From the NCBI GenBank assembly GCA_002350105.1, contig DEDT01000010.1, positions 1 to 64,000 on the forward strand: DNA of 64,000 nt, in the 5' to 3' direction. A program made the position numbers and the translations under genes. Positions 45,338-53,877 of the stretch are shown here, piece after piece. Every line of letters begins with the position of its first letter. Position 1 is the first letter of the stretch. This DNA comes from Selenomonadaceae bacterium UBA2897. GTDB taxonomy: Bacteria > Bacillota > Negativicutes > Selenomonadales > Selenomonadaceae. The notes below the pieces were generated by a model. The model was not told where the DNA came from. It ran no database searches and worked only from the letters and a program-made list of their open reading frames with translations.

Positions 45338-46791
45338 GCTGGCGGGAAAAATTCCGTTTTTGGAAGTGGCGCAAGGCAAACTGGCGGCAGGCCGCGGTGG
45401 TATTGCTCGTTGCGGCAGCCATCGCCTTGCTGCTGTTGGAACTCGCGAGCCGCGGGGCGGCGGCTATCTTCAACCGGGCGATGACGCAGCAGGATATGCT
45501 GCGCGGCGAGATCCGTGTGGAGCGCATGATCGGCCATATCAATGGCCGCGTTTCTTTTGATAACCTCAGCTGGACGGATCCGGATGGGAACCAGCTGCTA
45601 CTCGTGCCGCACGGCGAGTTGCGTGTCAGCTTGTGGGACGTGCTGACGCGCAATCTGAATTCGACTACCATTCAGGAATTGACGCTTGATGGGGCGGAGG
45701 TCTCCGTGCGTCTGGCCAAGGATATGTCCGTCGATTTTATCCGTCACACGCCTTCGATGAAGAAAATCGACAAGGACAGCGATGCCTGGCTGGATAAGGT
45801 CAGCCTCACGGGCCTCAGCGAGGAGGAGCGCAAGAAAATCGGAGAGTGGAAGCGGGAACGCCAGCGGCAAAAGCTCACGAAACAGTGGTCGAACTTCAAC
45901 CGTGATGGGCGCAAGCTGCGCCTGCGCCTGAATCTCAACCACTGCAATATGGAGGTATTCGTACAGGGACGACATTACGTACTCAGTAATGTCGATCTGC
46001 ATACCTTCATCAATACGGAGCGCCAGATGCGCATCGAGGCGCGCACGGGGCGGTTCGGCGGCACGATGATCGGGCGGGGCGTTTCCCTGCGCGGTCTCGT
46101 GGATTTTCACAGCGAGGAGATGCCGACGGCCGATCTCTCCCTGCAGCTTTACGACGTCGATCCTTCCTCACTGGGCTTCGGCATGAATATCCACGACAGG
46201 ATGACGATGAAGACGCATTTCGCGGGGCCGGTGACGGATCTCAAGGGCGATGGCGTACTGCAGATTCCCGAGCTGCATATCCCGGGCCTTTCCTTTAGCA
46301 ATGTGACAGGAAACGTACATTATGAGAATCCTGTGCTGACCTTCACGGACGTTAAGGCCAAAGTATACGATGGCGAGCTCGCGGCAGAGGGAGATTATAA
46401 CCTCGATACGCGCTACTACCATCTGCGCGGCCGTGGCACGAATCTCTCCACGGCCATCGCCCTGCCGGACGCGCATCTGAAATGCCGCGTCAACCTGGAT
46501 ATCGACATTGATTCCAAGGGCAGCCCCAAGGATACCGTGACTTCGGGGAGCTTTGAGTCGGGGCCGGGGCGCTACCGCCTGCTGCCTTTCGAGCGGCTGG
46601 CGGGACGTGTCACCAATGCGGACAAGGATCTGCATTTCTACGATGTCGCCATCGACCTGGCTGGCGTGCATATCCGCACGGATGCGTTCCAGATCCTGCA
46701 CGGCAAGCTGCAGCTGAATCCCATCCAGATTTTTGATCCCAATGGGAATCTTCTCACCACTTATACGCGGGATTCCTCAGACAAGCAATAA
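45334..46791 (+). CDS. AsmA/TamB-like envelope protein
   Basis: This 485-aa protein has a short cytoplasmic start, one membrane helix (about residues 19-41) and a long beta-rich periplasmic part. AsmA-like features include GHINGRVSFDNLSWTDPDG near the start and repeated grooves such as GDYNLDTRYYHLRGRGTNL near the end. In other diderms AsmA-like proteins bridge the periplasm and are implicated in phospholipid transport to the outer membrane. That role here is an inference. It is the last gene of the operon; a strong bidirectional terminator follows. Confidence 0.75.
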   Translation: MSWREKFRFWKWRKANWRQAAVVLLVAAAIALLLLELASRGAAAIFNRAMTQQDMLRGEIRVERMIGHINGRVSFDNLSWTDPDGNQLLLVPHGELRVSLWDVLTRNLNSTTIQELTLDGAEVSVRLAKDMSVDFIRHTPSMKKIDKDSDAWLDKVSLTGLSEEERKKIGEWKRERQRQKLTKQWSNFNRDGRKLRLRLNLNHCNMEVFVQGRHYVLSNVDLHTFINTERQMRIEARTGRFGGTMIGRGVSLRGLVDFHSEEMPTADLSLQLYDVDPSSLGFGMNIHDRMTMKTHFAGPVTDLKGDGVLQIPELHIPGLSFSNVTGNVHYENPVLTFTDVKAKVYDGELAAEGDYNLDTRYYHLRGRGTNLSTAIALPDAHLKCRVNLDIDIDSKGSPKDTVTSGSFESGPGRYRLLPFERLAGRVTNADKDLHFYDVAIDLAGVHIRTDAFQILHGKLQLNPIQIFDPNGNLLTTYTRDSSDKQ

Positions 46792-46796
46792 AAATT

Positions 46797-46840
46797 GCCT
46801 GTCGCCCGGTGCTATGCCGGGCGGCAGGCATTCTTTTTGC
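46797..46840 (+). terminator. Bidirectional terminator
   Basis: TGCCTGTCGCCCGG and CCGGGCGGCAGGCA pair (one wobble) around TGCTATG, followed by TTCTTTTT. It serves both convergent operons. Confidence 0.88.
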
Positions 46841-46842
46841 CT

Positions 46843-47631
46843 TTAGTGCTTTTTATAGCGGTAGTAGGTCTCGCGCATTTCCTTGCGGCTCTTCGCGGCG
46901 GGCCAGAGCTCGCCCACGGCGCCCTTGCGCATGGCGGCTGCGAGATGGTCATAGAGGTCGGGGATCGGGACGTCCGTCTCGAGCTGCGCGATGAGCTCCT
47001 TCACAGTCTGGCGGATGGTGTTGCCATCGTGGGGACAAGGCGAGGGCTCGGGCGTGAAGCCATGCAGCTTGACGGCGTCGCGCATCTCCTGCTCGCGGAA
47101 GTAGACGAGGGGGCGGATGACCGTGATGCCCGTGCGGTCGAGGTAGGTGACGGGCGTGAACGTCGCCACCTGACCCGAGTAGAAGATATTCATGAGAAAG
47201 GTCTCGACCGCATCGTCCTGATGATGGGCGTAGGCAACTTTATTCATGCCGTGTTCCTTCGCGTAGCGGTTCACGGCACCGCGGCGGAAGAACGCGCAGG
47301 TGAAGCAGGGGCTCTTGTCCGGCTGCTGCTCGATCGTGCCTGCGATATCGACATCGATGGTCTCATAGGGCACGCCCAGGCTCTCGCAGAACGCGCCGAT
47401 GCGCGCCGTGTCGAAGTGAGCGTCCGGGAACATCGGGTTGATGGTGAGGGCGGAGAGGCGGAAGTCCTTGTGCAGGCGCTGGCGCAGGGTGGCGAGTGCG
47501 TAGACGAGGAAGATGCTGTCCTTGCCTCCCGAGACACCGATGAGGATATGGTCGCCGTCCTGAATCATGTTGAATTCCACGACGGCGCGCATGAGCTTGC
47601 TGAAGTAGAGCTGCGGCATATTCTGGATCAT
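46843..47631 (-). CDS. TtcA-like tRNA 2-thiocytidine synthetase
   Basis: This 262-aa PP-loop ATPase has the pyrophosphatase motif GVSGGKDSIFLVYAL, the CFTC pair (about residues 113-116) and a later CPHDGNT. Together these match TtcA, which uses an Fe-S cluster to thiolate C32 of tRNAs. Length and motif order fit TtcA better than TilS. AAAGGAA precedes the ATG. It lies 32 bp behind the SHMT-like gene and is probably cotranscribed. Confidence 0.85.
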   Translation of the reverse strand: MIQNMPQLYFSKLMRAVVEFNMIQDGDHILIGVSGGKDSIFLVYALATLRQRLHKDFRLSALTINPMFPDAHFDTARIGAFCESLGVPYETIDVDIAGTIEQQPDKSPCFTCAFFRRGAVNRYAKEHGMNKVAYAHHQDDAVETFLMNIFYSGQVATFTPVTYLDRTGITVIRPLVYFREQEMRDAVKLHGFTPEPSPCPHDGNTIRQTVKELIAQLETDVPIPDLYDHLAAAMRKGAVGELWPAAKSRKEMRETYYRYKKH

Positions 47632-47663
47632 GTTTAGGTATTCCTTTGGTCTGTCTTTTTATT

Positions 47664-48944
47664 TTAGTTGAAATGCATGAGCATCTGCAGGCTGTCGCTG
47701 GCGGACTGGCGGGTAATCTCGCTGTCGGGCAGCCACTCCTCCGAGAAGATGGGCAGGCCGCTGACGATGCGCTTGATCTCCTGGCGTGTCTCCTTGATGG
47801 CGGCATTGTCCTGCGGCGAGAGGAGCAGGCGGCCGATGATGTGGCCGAGTTTCTCCATGTCCTTCTCCTTAAGCGAGCGCGTCGTGGGGTCGATGCTGGA
47901 GAGGCGCAGGATGGGGATGTTCACATCGGACTGGTTCGTCTGCAGAGTTTCCGCCTTGACGAGGATGCTGGCATCGGCGAAGGTGCGCGTGATATCCTCG
48001 AGATCGGTGTTCGAGGGCAGCTCGGGCAGCACGAGGTGATTCTCGGTCTCAGCACCATGGCAGCGCAGCCCCTCTGCCTGCAGGCTGCGCTCCAGCGCAC
48101 GGGCATTGGCGATGACCTGCTGGCAGTAGGAATGGAATTCCTCCGTCTTCGCCTCGCGGAACGTGATGGCCAGCGCGGCGAGCACGTTTTTCTTCAGCGA
48201 GTCGTGGCCCGTGCGGTGCACGGTCTTGTCGAGGATGGCGGCGTACTTGCTGCGGCAGAGGATGATGCCGTTCTGCGGGCCATGCAGCACATAGGCGGGG
48301 AAGGTGACGACGTCGGCATGCGGTACGGGGCTCTTGAGCGTGCCCGTGGCGACGAGGCCGGCGTTCTGGCCCATATCGACCCAGAGCACGGCACCTGCGT
48401 TGTGGGCGATCCGGGCGAGACGGTGGAAGTCCGTGCAGCGCGGCGCGTTGACCGGCGAGTAGATAATCATTTTCGGCTGATGCTGCTGCGTCAGCTGTTC
48501 CACTTCGTCGAGATCGATGGCATCGAGCTTGGGGTCGATGCTGTAGTTGACGAAGTTAAAGCTCAGGCTGTCGCCCGTGCAGTATTCGCTTTTGCGGCCG
48601 TTGAAGGAGAGAATCGTGTCGCCTTTTTTCGCCATGGCGAAGAAGACGACGCGCGAGGCCGTGTCGAGGCTGCCGAGACGTACGATGGCATGATCGGCAC
48701 CGTAGAGCTCCGCGGCACGCTGGCAGGCCAGCTCCTCGAGACGCGTGTGGTTGCGTACCGTATGGTGATCGACGAGCTCGTTGCCGAGTGCACTGCCCTT
48801 GAGGTAGGAGCTGAAGGGCGAAGCTGCCTGGGCAGTCGGGATGAAGGAAAGCGTATCATGCTGGCGGGTGAGCTCCTCCGAGACGATTTCGTAGAGATCC
48901 GGGTCGAAGCCGGACAGGCGTTTCAGAATGTTTTTGTTATCCAT
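47664..48944 (-). CDS. Serine hydroxymethyltransferase homologue lacking the PLP lysine
   Basis: This 426-aa fold I protein aligns well with SHMT across its length: EELTRQHDTLSF at the start, GNELVDHHT, PKMIIYSPVNAPRCTDFHRLARIA, VDMGQNAGLVATG and ADVVT. In SHMT the segment after ADVVT reads TTTHKTLRGPRGG and its lysine binds PLP. Here it is FPAYVLHGPQNG (residues 215-226) with no lysine or histidine, and the stacking histidine in AHIAG is replaced by Q193. The protein therefore probably cannot act as a normal SHMT. ATG at 48944 follows AAAGGAG by 8 nt. It is cotranscribed with the TtcA-like gene. Role unknown. Confidence 0.8.
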   Translation of the reverse strand: MDNKNILKRLSGFDPDLYEIVSEELTRQHDTLSFIPTAQAASPFSSYLKGSALGNELVDHHTVRNHTRLEELACQRAAELYGADHAIVRLGSLDTASRVVFFAMAKKGDTILSFNGRKSEYCTGDSLSFNFVNYSIDPKLDAIDLDEVEQLTQQHQPKMIIYSPVNAPRCTDFHRLARIAHNAGAVLWVDMGQNAGLVATGTLKSPVPHADVVTFPAYVLHGPQNGIILCRSKYAAILDKTVHRTGHDSLKKNVLAALAITFREAKTEEFHSYCQQVIANARALERSLQAEGLRCHGAETENHLVLPELPSNTDLEDITRTFADASILVKAETLQTNQSDVNIPILRLSSIDPTTRSLKEKDMEKLGHIIGRLLLSPQDNAAIKETRQEIKRIVSGLPIFSEEWLPDSEITRQSASDSLQMLMHFN

Positions 48945-49014
48945 AATAAAGACTCCTTTATCCTGCAGCTGGCCCTGCGGCACAGCCTTTGCAGGTGTTT
49001 TGATTTTCTTGTTA

Positions 49015-49042
49015 ATAGTATGATTCGCCATTCGTATGGCAA
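49015..49042 (-). promoter_or_regulatory. Promoter of the SHMT-like/TtcA-like operon
   Basis: On the minus strand TTGCCA (49042-49037), a 16-nt spacer and TACTAT (49020-49015) precede the SHMT-like ATG by about 70 bp. Confidence 0.5.
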
Positions 49043-49139
49043 AATCCTGTTTTTCGCGCGGCACTTCTGCGAAAAAGGGCAAAAAACGTCAAAAGACGCC
49101 AAACAAGGGGAAATCCGCTGTGCCCCTGTGGAGGAATTA

Positions 49140-49148
49140 TGCTATAAT
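49140..49148 (+). promoter_or_regulatory. Extended -10 promoter of the M16C peptidase gene
   Basis: TGCTATAAT (-10 at 49143-49148 with an upstream TG) stands 37 bp before the ATG; the -35 is weak. Confidence 0.5.
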
Positions 49149-49185
49149 GGGAGCAGTGATAATTTGAGGAGGATATACCAAAATT

Positions 49186-52098
49186 ATGCAGATAAATGAA
49201 ATGATACACGGCTTCCGCCTGCTGCGGCAGACGCCGGTCAGGGAAATCAATGCCCAGACGTACCTTTTCGAGCACGAGAAGAGCGGTGCGCGCCTGTTCT
49301 TCGTACAGGCCGACGATGATAACAAGGTGTTCCACATCACGTTCCGCACGCCGCCGACGGACGATACGGGCGTGGCGCATATCGTGGAGCATTCGACGCT
49401 CTGCGGCTCGCGCAAGTACCCGTTGAAGGAGCCGTTCGTCGAGCTCGTGAAGGGCTCGCTGAATACGTTCCTGAATGCGATGACCTACCCGGACAAGACG
49501 ATGTACCCCGTGGCCAGCCGCAATGCCAAGGACTTCCAGAATCTCATGGACGTCTATCTCGATGCAGTGTTCTATCCGGCCATGCGCGAGAACCCCCAGA
49601 TCCTCATGCAGGAGGGCTGGCACTACGAGCTGGAGAATCCGGAGGCACCGCTGACCTATAGCGGCGTGGTTTATAATGAAATGAAAGGTGCGCTCTCGGA
49701 CCCCGATGACCTGCTTGCGAGCAAGCTCATGCAGGCGCTCTACCCCGATACGACGTACCACTATGAGTCGGGCGGCGACCCGGCGGCCATTCCGCAGCTC
49801 ACGCAGGAGAAGTTCGTCGCGTTCCATAGCAAGTATTACCATCCGTCGAACAGCTATATCTACCTTTACGGTGATCTCGATATGGATACGCAGCTTGAAT
49901 GGCTGGATCGTGAGTACCTGAGTCACTTCGACCGCATCGCGGTGCACTCGGAGATCGCGGCGCAGGCACCTTTCGAGGCGCTCAAAGAAGTAAAGACGAC
50001 GTATCCTGTGGGCGCCGCCGAGGAGACGGCGGGCAAGACGTTCGTTTCACTCGCCTGGAGCATCGACGAGCTCAGTCACGAGCAGTCGCTGGGGCTCGAC
50101 GTGCTGCTGCATGCCCTGCTCGACACGGAGGCTTCGCCGCTGCGTCAGGCCATCCTCGATGCACAGCTGGGCAAGGATGTCGATGTGAACTACGAGGGCG
50201 ACCTGCGCCAGCCCATGGTCAGCCTGACGCTCAACGGCGCGGAGCCGGAGCGCGCGGCGGCCTTCAAGAAGCTCGTCTATGACAAGCTGGCGGAGTACGC
50301 GGAGAAAGGGCTGGAGCGCTCGCTGCTGGAGGCTTCGCTGAACATCTTCGAGTTCCGCCTGCGCGAGGCGGATTTCGGCTCGGCACCGAAGGGCCTGATC
50401 TATGGCATCCGTATCATGCGCAGCTGGCTCTATGGCGGCGAACCCGAGGAGCAGCTTTACTACGAGAAAGAACTGGCTGTCCTGCGCGCCGGCCTCGACA
50501 ACGGCTATTTCACCCGCCTCATCCGCACCTGCCTTTTGGGTAATCCACATGCGGTACTGCTGACCATGGCACCGAGCCAGACGCTGGCCGCGGAAAAGGA
50601 AAAAGCGCAGGCTGAGGAGCTGGCGGCGCGCAAGGCTGAGATGAGCGAGCATGACCTGCAGCAGGTCATGGACGATGTCAAGGCGCTCAAGGCGCGTCAG
50701 CAGAGTCCGGAGACACCGGAGGCACTGGCCACGATTCCGCTGCTCAAGCTCGCGGATATCCGTCAGGAGCCGGAGAAGCTGCCGCTGGCGGTAAAAGAGG
50801 AGCAGGGCACCAAGGTGCTTTGGTCGGACATCGATACCCAGGGCATCGACTACCTGCAGCTGTTCTTTAACCTGCAGGTCGTGCCGCAGGAGCAGATTCC
50901 CTACGTGAACATGCTCGTTGACCTGCTCGGCGCTATCGATACGCAGGAAGAGAGCTATGCTGAGCTCTCGAAGGCGCAGAACCTGCATACGGGCGGCATC
51001 ACTTACAGCGTGACGGGCTTCACCAAGGCGGGTGAGCCGGATTCCCTGCAGCCGTTTTTCCGCATCAAGGCCAAGGCACTGGTGCCGAAGCTGCCGAAGC
51101 TCATGGCGTTGCTGCGCGAAATCCTCACGCAGAGCAAGTTCGAGGACAAGAAACGTCTGCGCGACCTGCTGACGCAGGCCCAGTCCTCGATGACCCTCAG
51201 CCTGCAGCGCACGGCACATCGCATCGTGAGTTCGCGCGTGAGCAGTTATTTCACGCCGGGCGGCGCATTTGCCGATCAGGGCAGCCTGCCGTACTATCAT
51301 TTCCTCACCGCTTTCCTCAAGGATTTCGATGCTTCGCTGGCGAAGTTCCAGCAGGTGCTGCCGGAGCTGCTGGCGCGCATCTTCCGTCAGGACAACCTGC
51401 TCGTGAGCATCACCTGCGGCAAAGAGGCCTATGCGGCTTTCGCGCAGGAGCTGCCGGCCTTGCAGCAGGCATTGGCCGCGAAAGCGTATGCGCCGGAGCA
51501 GTGGCATTGGGAGCTTAAGAAGCGCAACGAGGGCTTCAAGAGCTCGAGCCAGGTGCAGTATGTCGGCAAGGGCGCGAACTTCCTCAAGCTCGGCTATCAA
51601 TATACCGGCACCATGCACGTGCTGGAGACGCTGCTGCGCTACGGCTACTTCTGGACGAAGGTGCGCGTGCAGGGCGGTGCCTATGGCGCATTCACGAGCT
51701 TTAACCGCTGCGGCGACTTGTTCTTCGGCTCCTATCGCGACCCGAACCTGCAGGAGACGCTGGCGGTCTTCGACCACACGGGCGATTTCGTGCGTCACTT
51801 CGACTGCTCGGAGCGCGAGATGGTGAAGTCCATCATCGGTACGATGAGCACGGTCGATGTGCCGCTGACGCCGAAGATGAAGGGAGAGGCGGCGACGGGC
51901 CTCTGGCTGCGCGGCGTGAGCTACGCCGACCGGCTGAAAGCCAGACAGGAAATCCTCGCGACCAGGCCGGAGGATATCCGCGCGCTGGCGGATCTCGTCG
52001 ATGCCTGCATGCAGGAGCAGGCCTTCTGCGTATTCGGCAGCGAGGAGAAGGTCGAGGCGGCCAAAGACATCTTCGGCAGCGTCGAGCCGGTGGCCTGA
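49186..52098 (+). CDS. M16C insulinase-family metallopeptidase
   Basis: This 970-aa zinc peptidase is of the presequence-protease (PreP/Cym1) type, which degrades short peptides inside a closed chamber. The inverted zinc motif HxxEH appears as AHIVEHSTLCGS (H65, E68, H69), with the second glutamate region in LNTFLNAMTYPDKTMYPVAS. The remaining domains, including the central helical hinge (LAAEKEKAQAEELAARKAEM), are full length. No signal peptide is seen, so it is likely cytoplasmic. GAGGAGG lies about 12 nt before ATG 49186, which is rather far. Monocistronic. Confidence 0.93.
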   Translation: MQINEMIHGFRLLRQTPVREINAQTYLFEHEKSGARLFFVQADDDNKVFHITFRTPPTDDTGVAHIVEHSTLCGSRKYPLKEPFVELVKGSLNTFLNAMTYPDKTMYPVASRNAKDFQNLMDVYLDAVFYPAMRENPQILMQEGWHYELENPEAPLTYSGVVYNEMKGALSDPDDLLASKLMQALYPDTTYHYESGGDPAAIPQLTQEKFVAFHSKYYHPSNSYIYLYGDLDMDTQLEWLDREYLSHFDRIAVHSEIAAQAPFEALKEVKTTYPVGAAEETAGKTFVSLAWSIDELSHEQSLGLDVLLHALLDTEASPLRQAILDAQLGKDVDVNYEGDLRQPMVSLTLNGAEPERAAAFKKLVYDKLAEYAEKGLERSLLEASLNIFEFRLREADFGSAPKGLIYGIRIMRSWLYGGEPEEQLYYEKELAVLRAGLDNGYFTRLIRTCLLGNPHAVLLTMAPSQTLAAEKEKAQAEELAARKAEMSEHDLQQVMDDVKALKARQQSPETPEALATIPLLKLADIRQEPEKLPLAVKEEQGTKVLWSDIDTQGIDYLQLFFNLQVVPQEQIPYVNMLVDLLGAIDTQEESYAELSKAQNLHTGGITYSVTGFTKAGEPDSLQPFFRIKAKALVPKLPKLMALLREILTQSKFEDKKRLRDLLTQAQSSMTLSLQRTAHRIVSSRVSSYFTPGGAFADQGSLPYYHFLTAFLKDFDASLAKFQQVLPELLARIFRQDNLLVSITCGKEAYAAFAQELPALQQALAAKAYAPEQWHWELKKRNEGFKSSSQVQYVGKGANFLKLGYQYTGTMHVLETLLRYGYFWTKVRVQGGAYGAFTSFNRCGDLFFGSYRDPNLQETLAVFDHTGDFVRHFDCSEREMVKSIIGTMSTVDVPLTPKMKGEAATGLWLRGVSYADRLKARQEILATRPEDIRALADLVDACMQEQAFCVFGSEEKVEAAKDIFGSVEPVA

Positions 52099-52135
52099 GC
52101 CGTCCGGGAAGAAAGACGTATCCTGCGCGTGTACG

Positions 52136-52165
52136 TTGACAGTGGACGCGATTCATGGGATAATA
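52136..52165 (+). promoter_or_regulatory. Promoter of dapA
   Basis: TTGACA (52136-52141), an 18-nt spacer and GATAAT (52160-52165) lie 66 bp before the dapA ATG. No lysine riboswitch is seen in the leader. Confidence 0.65.
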
Positions 52166-52231
52166 AAACACAGTTATGTCAATGCTTTTTCTGTAATATA
52201 AAATATATGCATTGTAGGGAGTTTTGCGGTT

Positions 52232-53119
52232 ATGAAGAAACCAATTTTTACGGGCGCAGCCGTGGCCATCATCACCCCGTTCACCGAGAACGGGATCAAT
52301 TATGAGGAATTTGGCCGGGTCATCGAGGACCAGATCAAGGGCGGCACGGACGCCATCGTCGTGGCGGGCACGTCCGGCGAGGCCGCTACGATGAGCGACG
52401 AGGAGCACAAGGCTGCCATCAGGTTCGTCGTCGATCAGGTCAGGGGTCGTATCCCGGTCATCGCGGGCACGGGCTCGAATGACACCGCCTATGCCATCCA
52501 GCTCTCGCAGTATGCAGAGTCGGTGGGCGTGGACGGCCTGCTCGTGGTGACGCCGTACTACAATAAATGCACGCAGAAAGGCCTCATCGCCCATTATAAG
52601 GCGATTGCCGATGCCGTGCATACGCCGATTATCCTCTACGATGTGCCGAGTCGTACGGGCGTTGGCATCCAGATCCCGACCTATGTCGAGCTGGCCAAGC
52701 ATCCGAATATCGTAGCGGTGAAAGAGGCCAACGGCGACCTCTCGAAAATCCTGCGCCTGCGCGCGGCGGTCGGCGATGAGCTCGTGCTCTACTCGGGCAA
52801 CGACGACCAGATCGTGCCGATTCTCTCCCTCGGCGGCAAGGGCGTCATCTCTGTGCTCTCGAATGTGGCACCGTCTGACACGCACAAGATGTGCCAGAGC
52901 TATTTCGACGGCGACGTAGAGACGGCGGCGAAGCTGCAGATTGCCTATACGGATCTCATCGACGCGCTGTTCTGCGAGGTCAACCCGATTCCCGTAAAAG
53001 TTGCGATGCGCAAGCTCGGCTATGCCGCAGGCCCGTTGCGTGCGCCGCTCTCTGAAATGGAGCCCGCACATGAGCAGCAGCTTGAGGCAGCCCTGCATAA
53101 CCACGGCCTGCTGAAATAA
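52232..53119 (+). CDS. dapA: 4-hydroxy-tetrahydrodipicolinate synthase
   Basis: DapA condenses pyruvate with aspartate semialdehyde, the first committed step to diaminopimelate and lysine. The 295-aa TIM barrel has GTSGEAATMSDEEH (substrate loop), YDVPSRTG (proton relay tyrosine) and the Schiff-base lysine in IVAVKEANGD (about K164). GGGAG precedes the ATG. Single gene with its own promoter and a downstream hairpin. Lysine made here could also feed the decarboxylase at 23606. Confidence 0.96.
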   Translation: MKKPIFTGAAVAIITPFTENGINYEEFGRVIEDQIKGGTDAIVVAGTSGEAATMSDEEHKAAIRFVVDQVRGRIPVIAGTGSNDTAYAIQLSQYAESVGVDGLLVVTPYYNKCTQKGLIAHYKAIADAVHTPIILYDVPSRTGVGIQIPTYVELAKHPNIVAVKEANGDLSKILRLRAAVGDELVLYSGNDDQIVPILSLGGKGVISVLSNVAPSDTHKMCQSYFDGDVETAAKLQIAYTDLIDALFCEVNPIPVKVAMRKLGYAAGPLRAPLSEMEPAHEQQLEAALHNHGLLK

Positions 53120-53157
53120 TTTCGTTTCGCGATTCACGCTTACAATTACGGCAATGG

Positions 53158-53183
53158 AGCCCTCCCCTTCGCGGGAGGGCTTT
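53158..53183 (+). terminator. Hairpin terminator between dapA and sdaAB
   Basis: AGCCCTCCC and GGGAGGGCT pair around CTTCGC, followed by TTGTCTTTT. The 3' side ends only 18 bp before the sdaAB start, so sdaAB expression may depend on read-through. Confidence 0.7.
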
Positions 53184-53201
53184 GTCTTTTCAGGAGTTAT
53201 T

Positions 53202-53867
53202 ATGCACGGAGTATTTGATATCGTGGGGCCGGTGATGATCGGTCCCTCCAGCTCGCATACGGCGGGGGCGGTGCGCCTCGGCCTCATGGCGCGCAAGGTG
53301 CTGGGCGAGCAGCCTGTGCAGGCGGAGATTCACCTGCACGGTTCCTTTGCACGCACCTACCGCGGCCACGGCACGGACAAGGCCATTGTGGCGGGCATCA
53401 TGGGCATGCAGCCGGATGATGAACGCATCCGCGAGGCGCTGCCGCTGGCCAAAGAGCAGGGCCTGCAGTTGCAGTTCAAGCAGGTACAGATCGATGGAGC
53501 CCATCCCAATACGGCCATCATCTACCTCACGGGGGCCTCGGGCCATATGGCGCGGATACGCGGGGCCTCGGTGGGTGGCGGCAATATCCTCATTTCCAAT
53601 ATCGACGGCTACGAGGTGGAGCTCACGGGGCAGTATCCGGCTCTGGTGACGATTCACCGGGACCAGCCGGGCATCGTCACGCGGGTCACGGAGATCCTGG
53701 CGTGGAATGCGCTCAACGTGGCCTTCATGCGCGTTTCGCGCCAGAGCCGCGGCGCCATGGCCATGATGATTCTCGAGCTGGATGAGGAATTGCCGCGCAC
53801 GGTGGTAGAGGAGTGCCAGCGGGTGCCGCAGGTACAGAAGGCGTTCAGCATACCGGCCATCGGGTGA
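53202..53867 (+). CDS. sdaAB: L-serine dehydratase, iron-sulfur-dependent, beta subunit
   Basis: With SdaAA this forms the 4Fe-4S enzyme that converts L-serine to pyruvate and ammonia. The 221-aa protein has the FDIVGPVMIGPSSSHTAGAVRLG start typical of the beta chain and a C-terminal ACT domain (ALVTIHRDQPGIVTRVTEIL). I used ATG 53202 (MHGVFDIVG), with AGGAG 6 nt upstream; an earlier ATG at 53154 lies before the terminator hairpin and is unlike the family. The alpha subunit starts 10 bp after its stop. Confidence 0.95.
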   Translation: MHGVFDIVGPVMIGPSSSHTAGAVRLGLMARKVLGEQPVQAEIHLHGSFARTYRGHGTDKAIVAGIMGMQPDDERIREALPLAKEQGLQLQFKQVQIDGAHPNTAIIYLTGASGHMARIRGASVGGGNILISNIDGYEVELTGQYPALVTIHRDQPGIVTRVTEILAWNALNVAFMRVSRQSRGAMAMMILELDEELPRTVVEECQRVPQVQKAFSIPAIG

Positions 53868-53877
53868 GGAGGATAAG

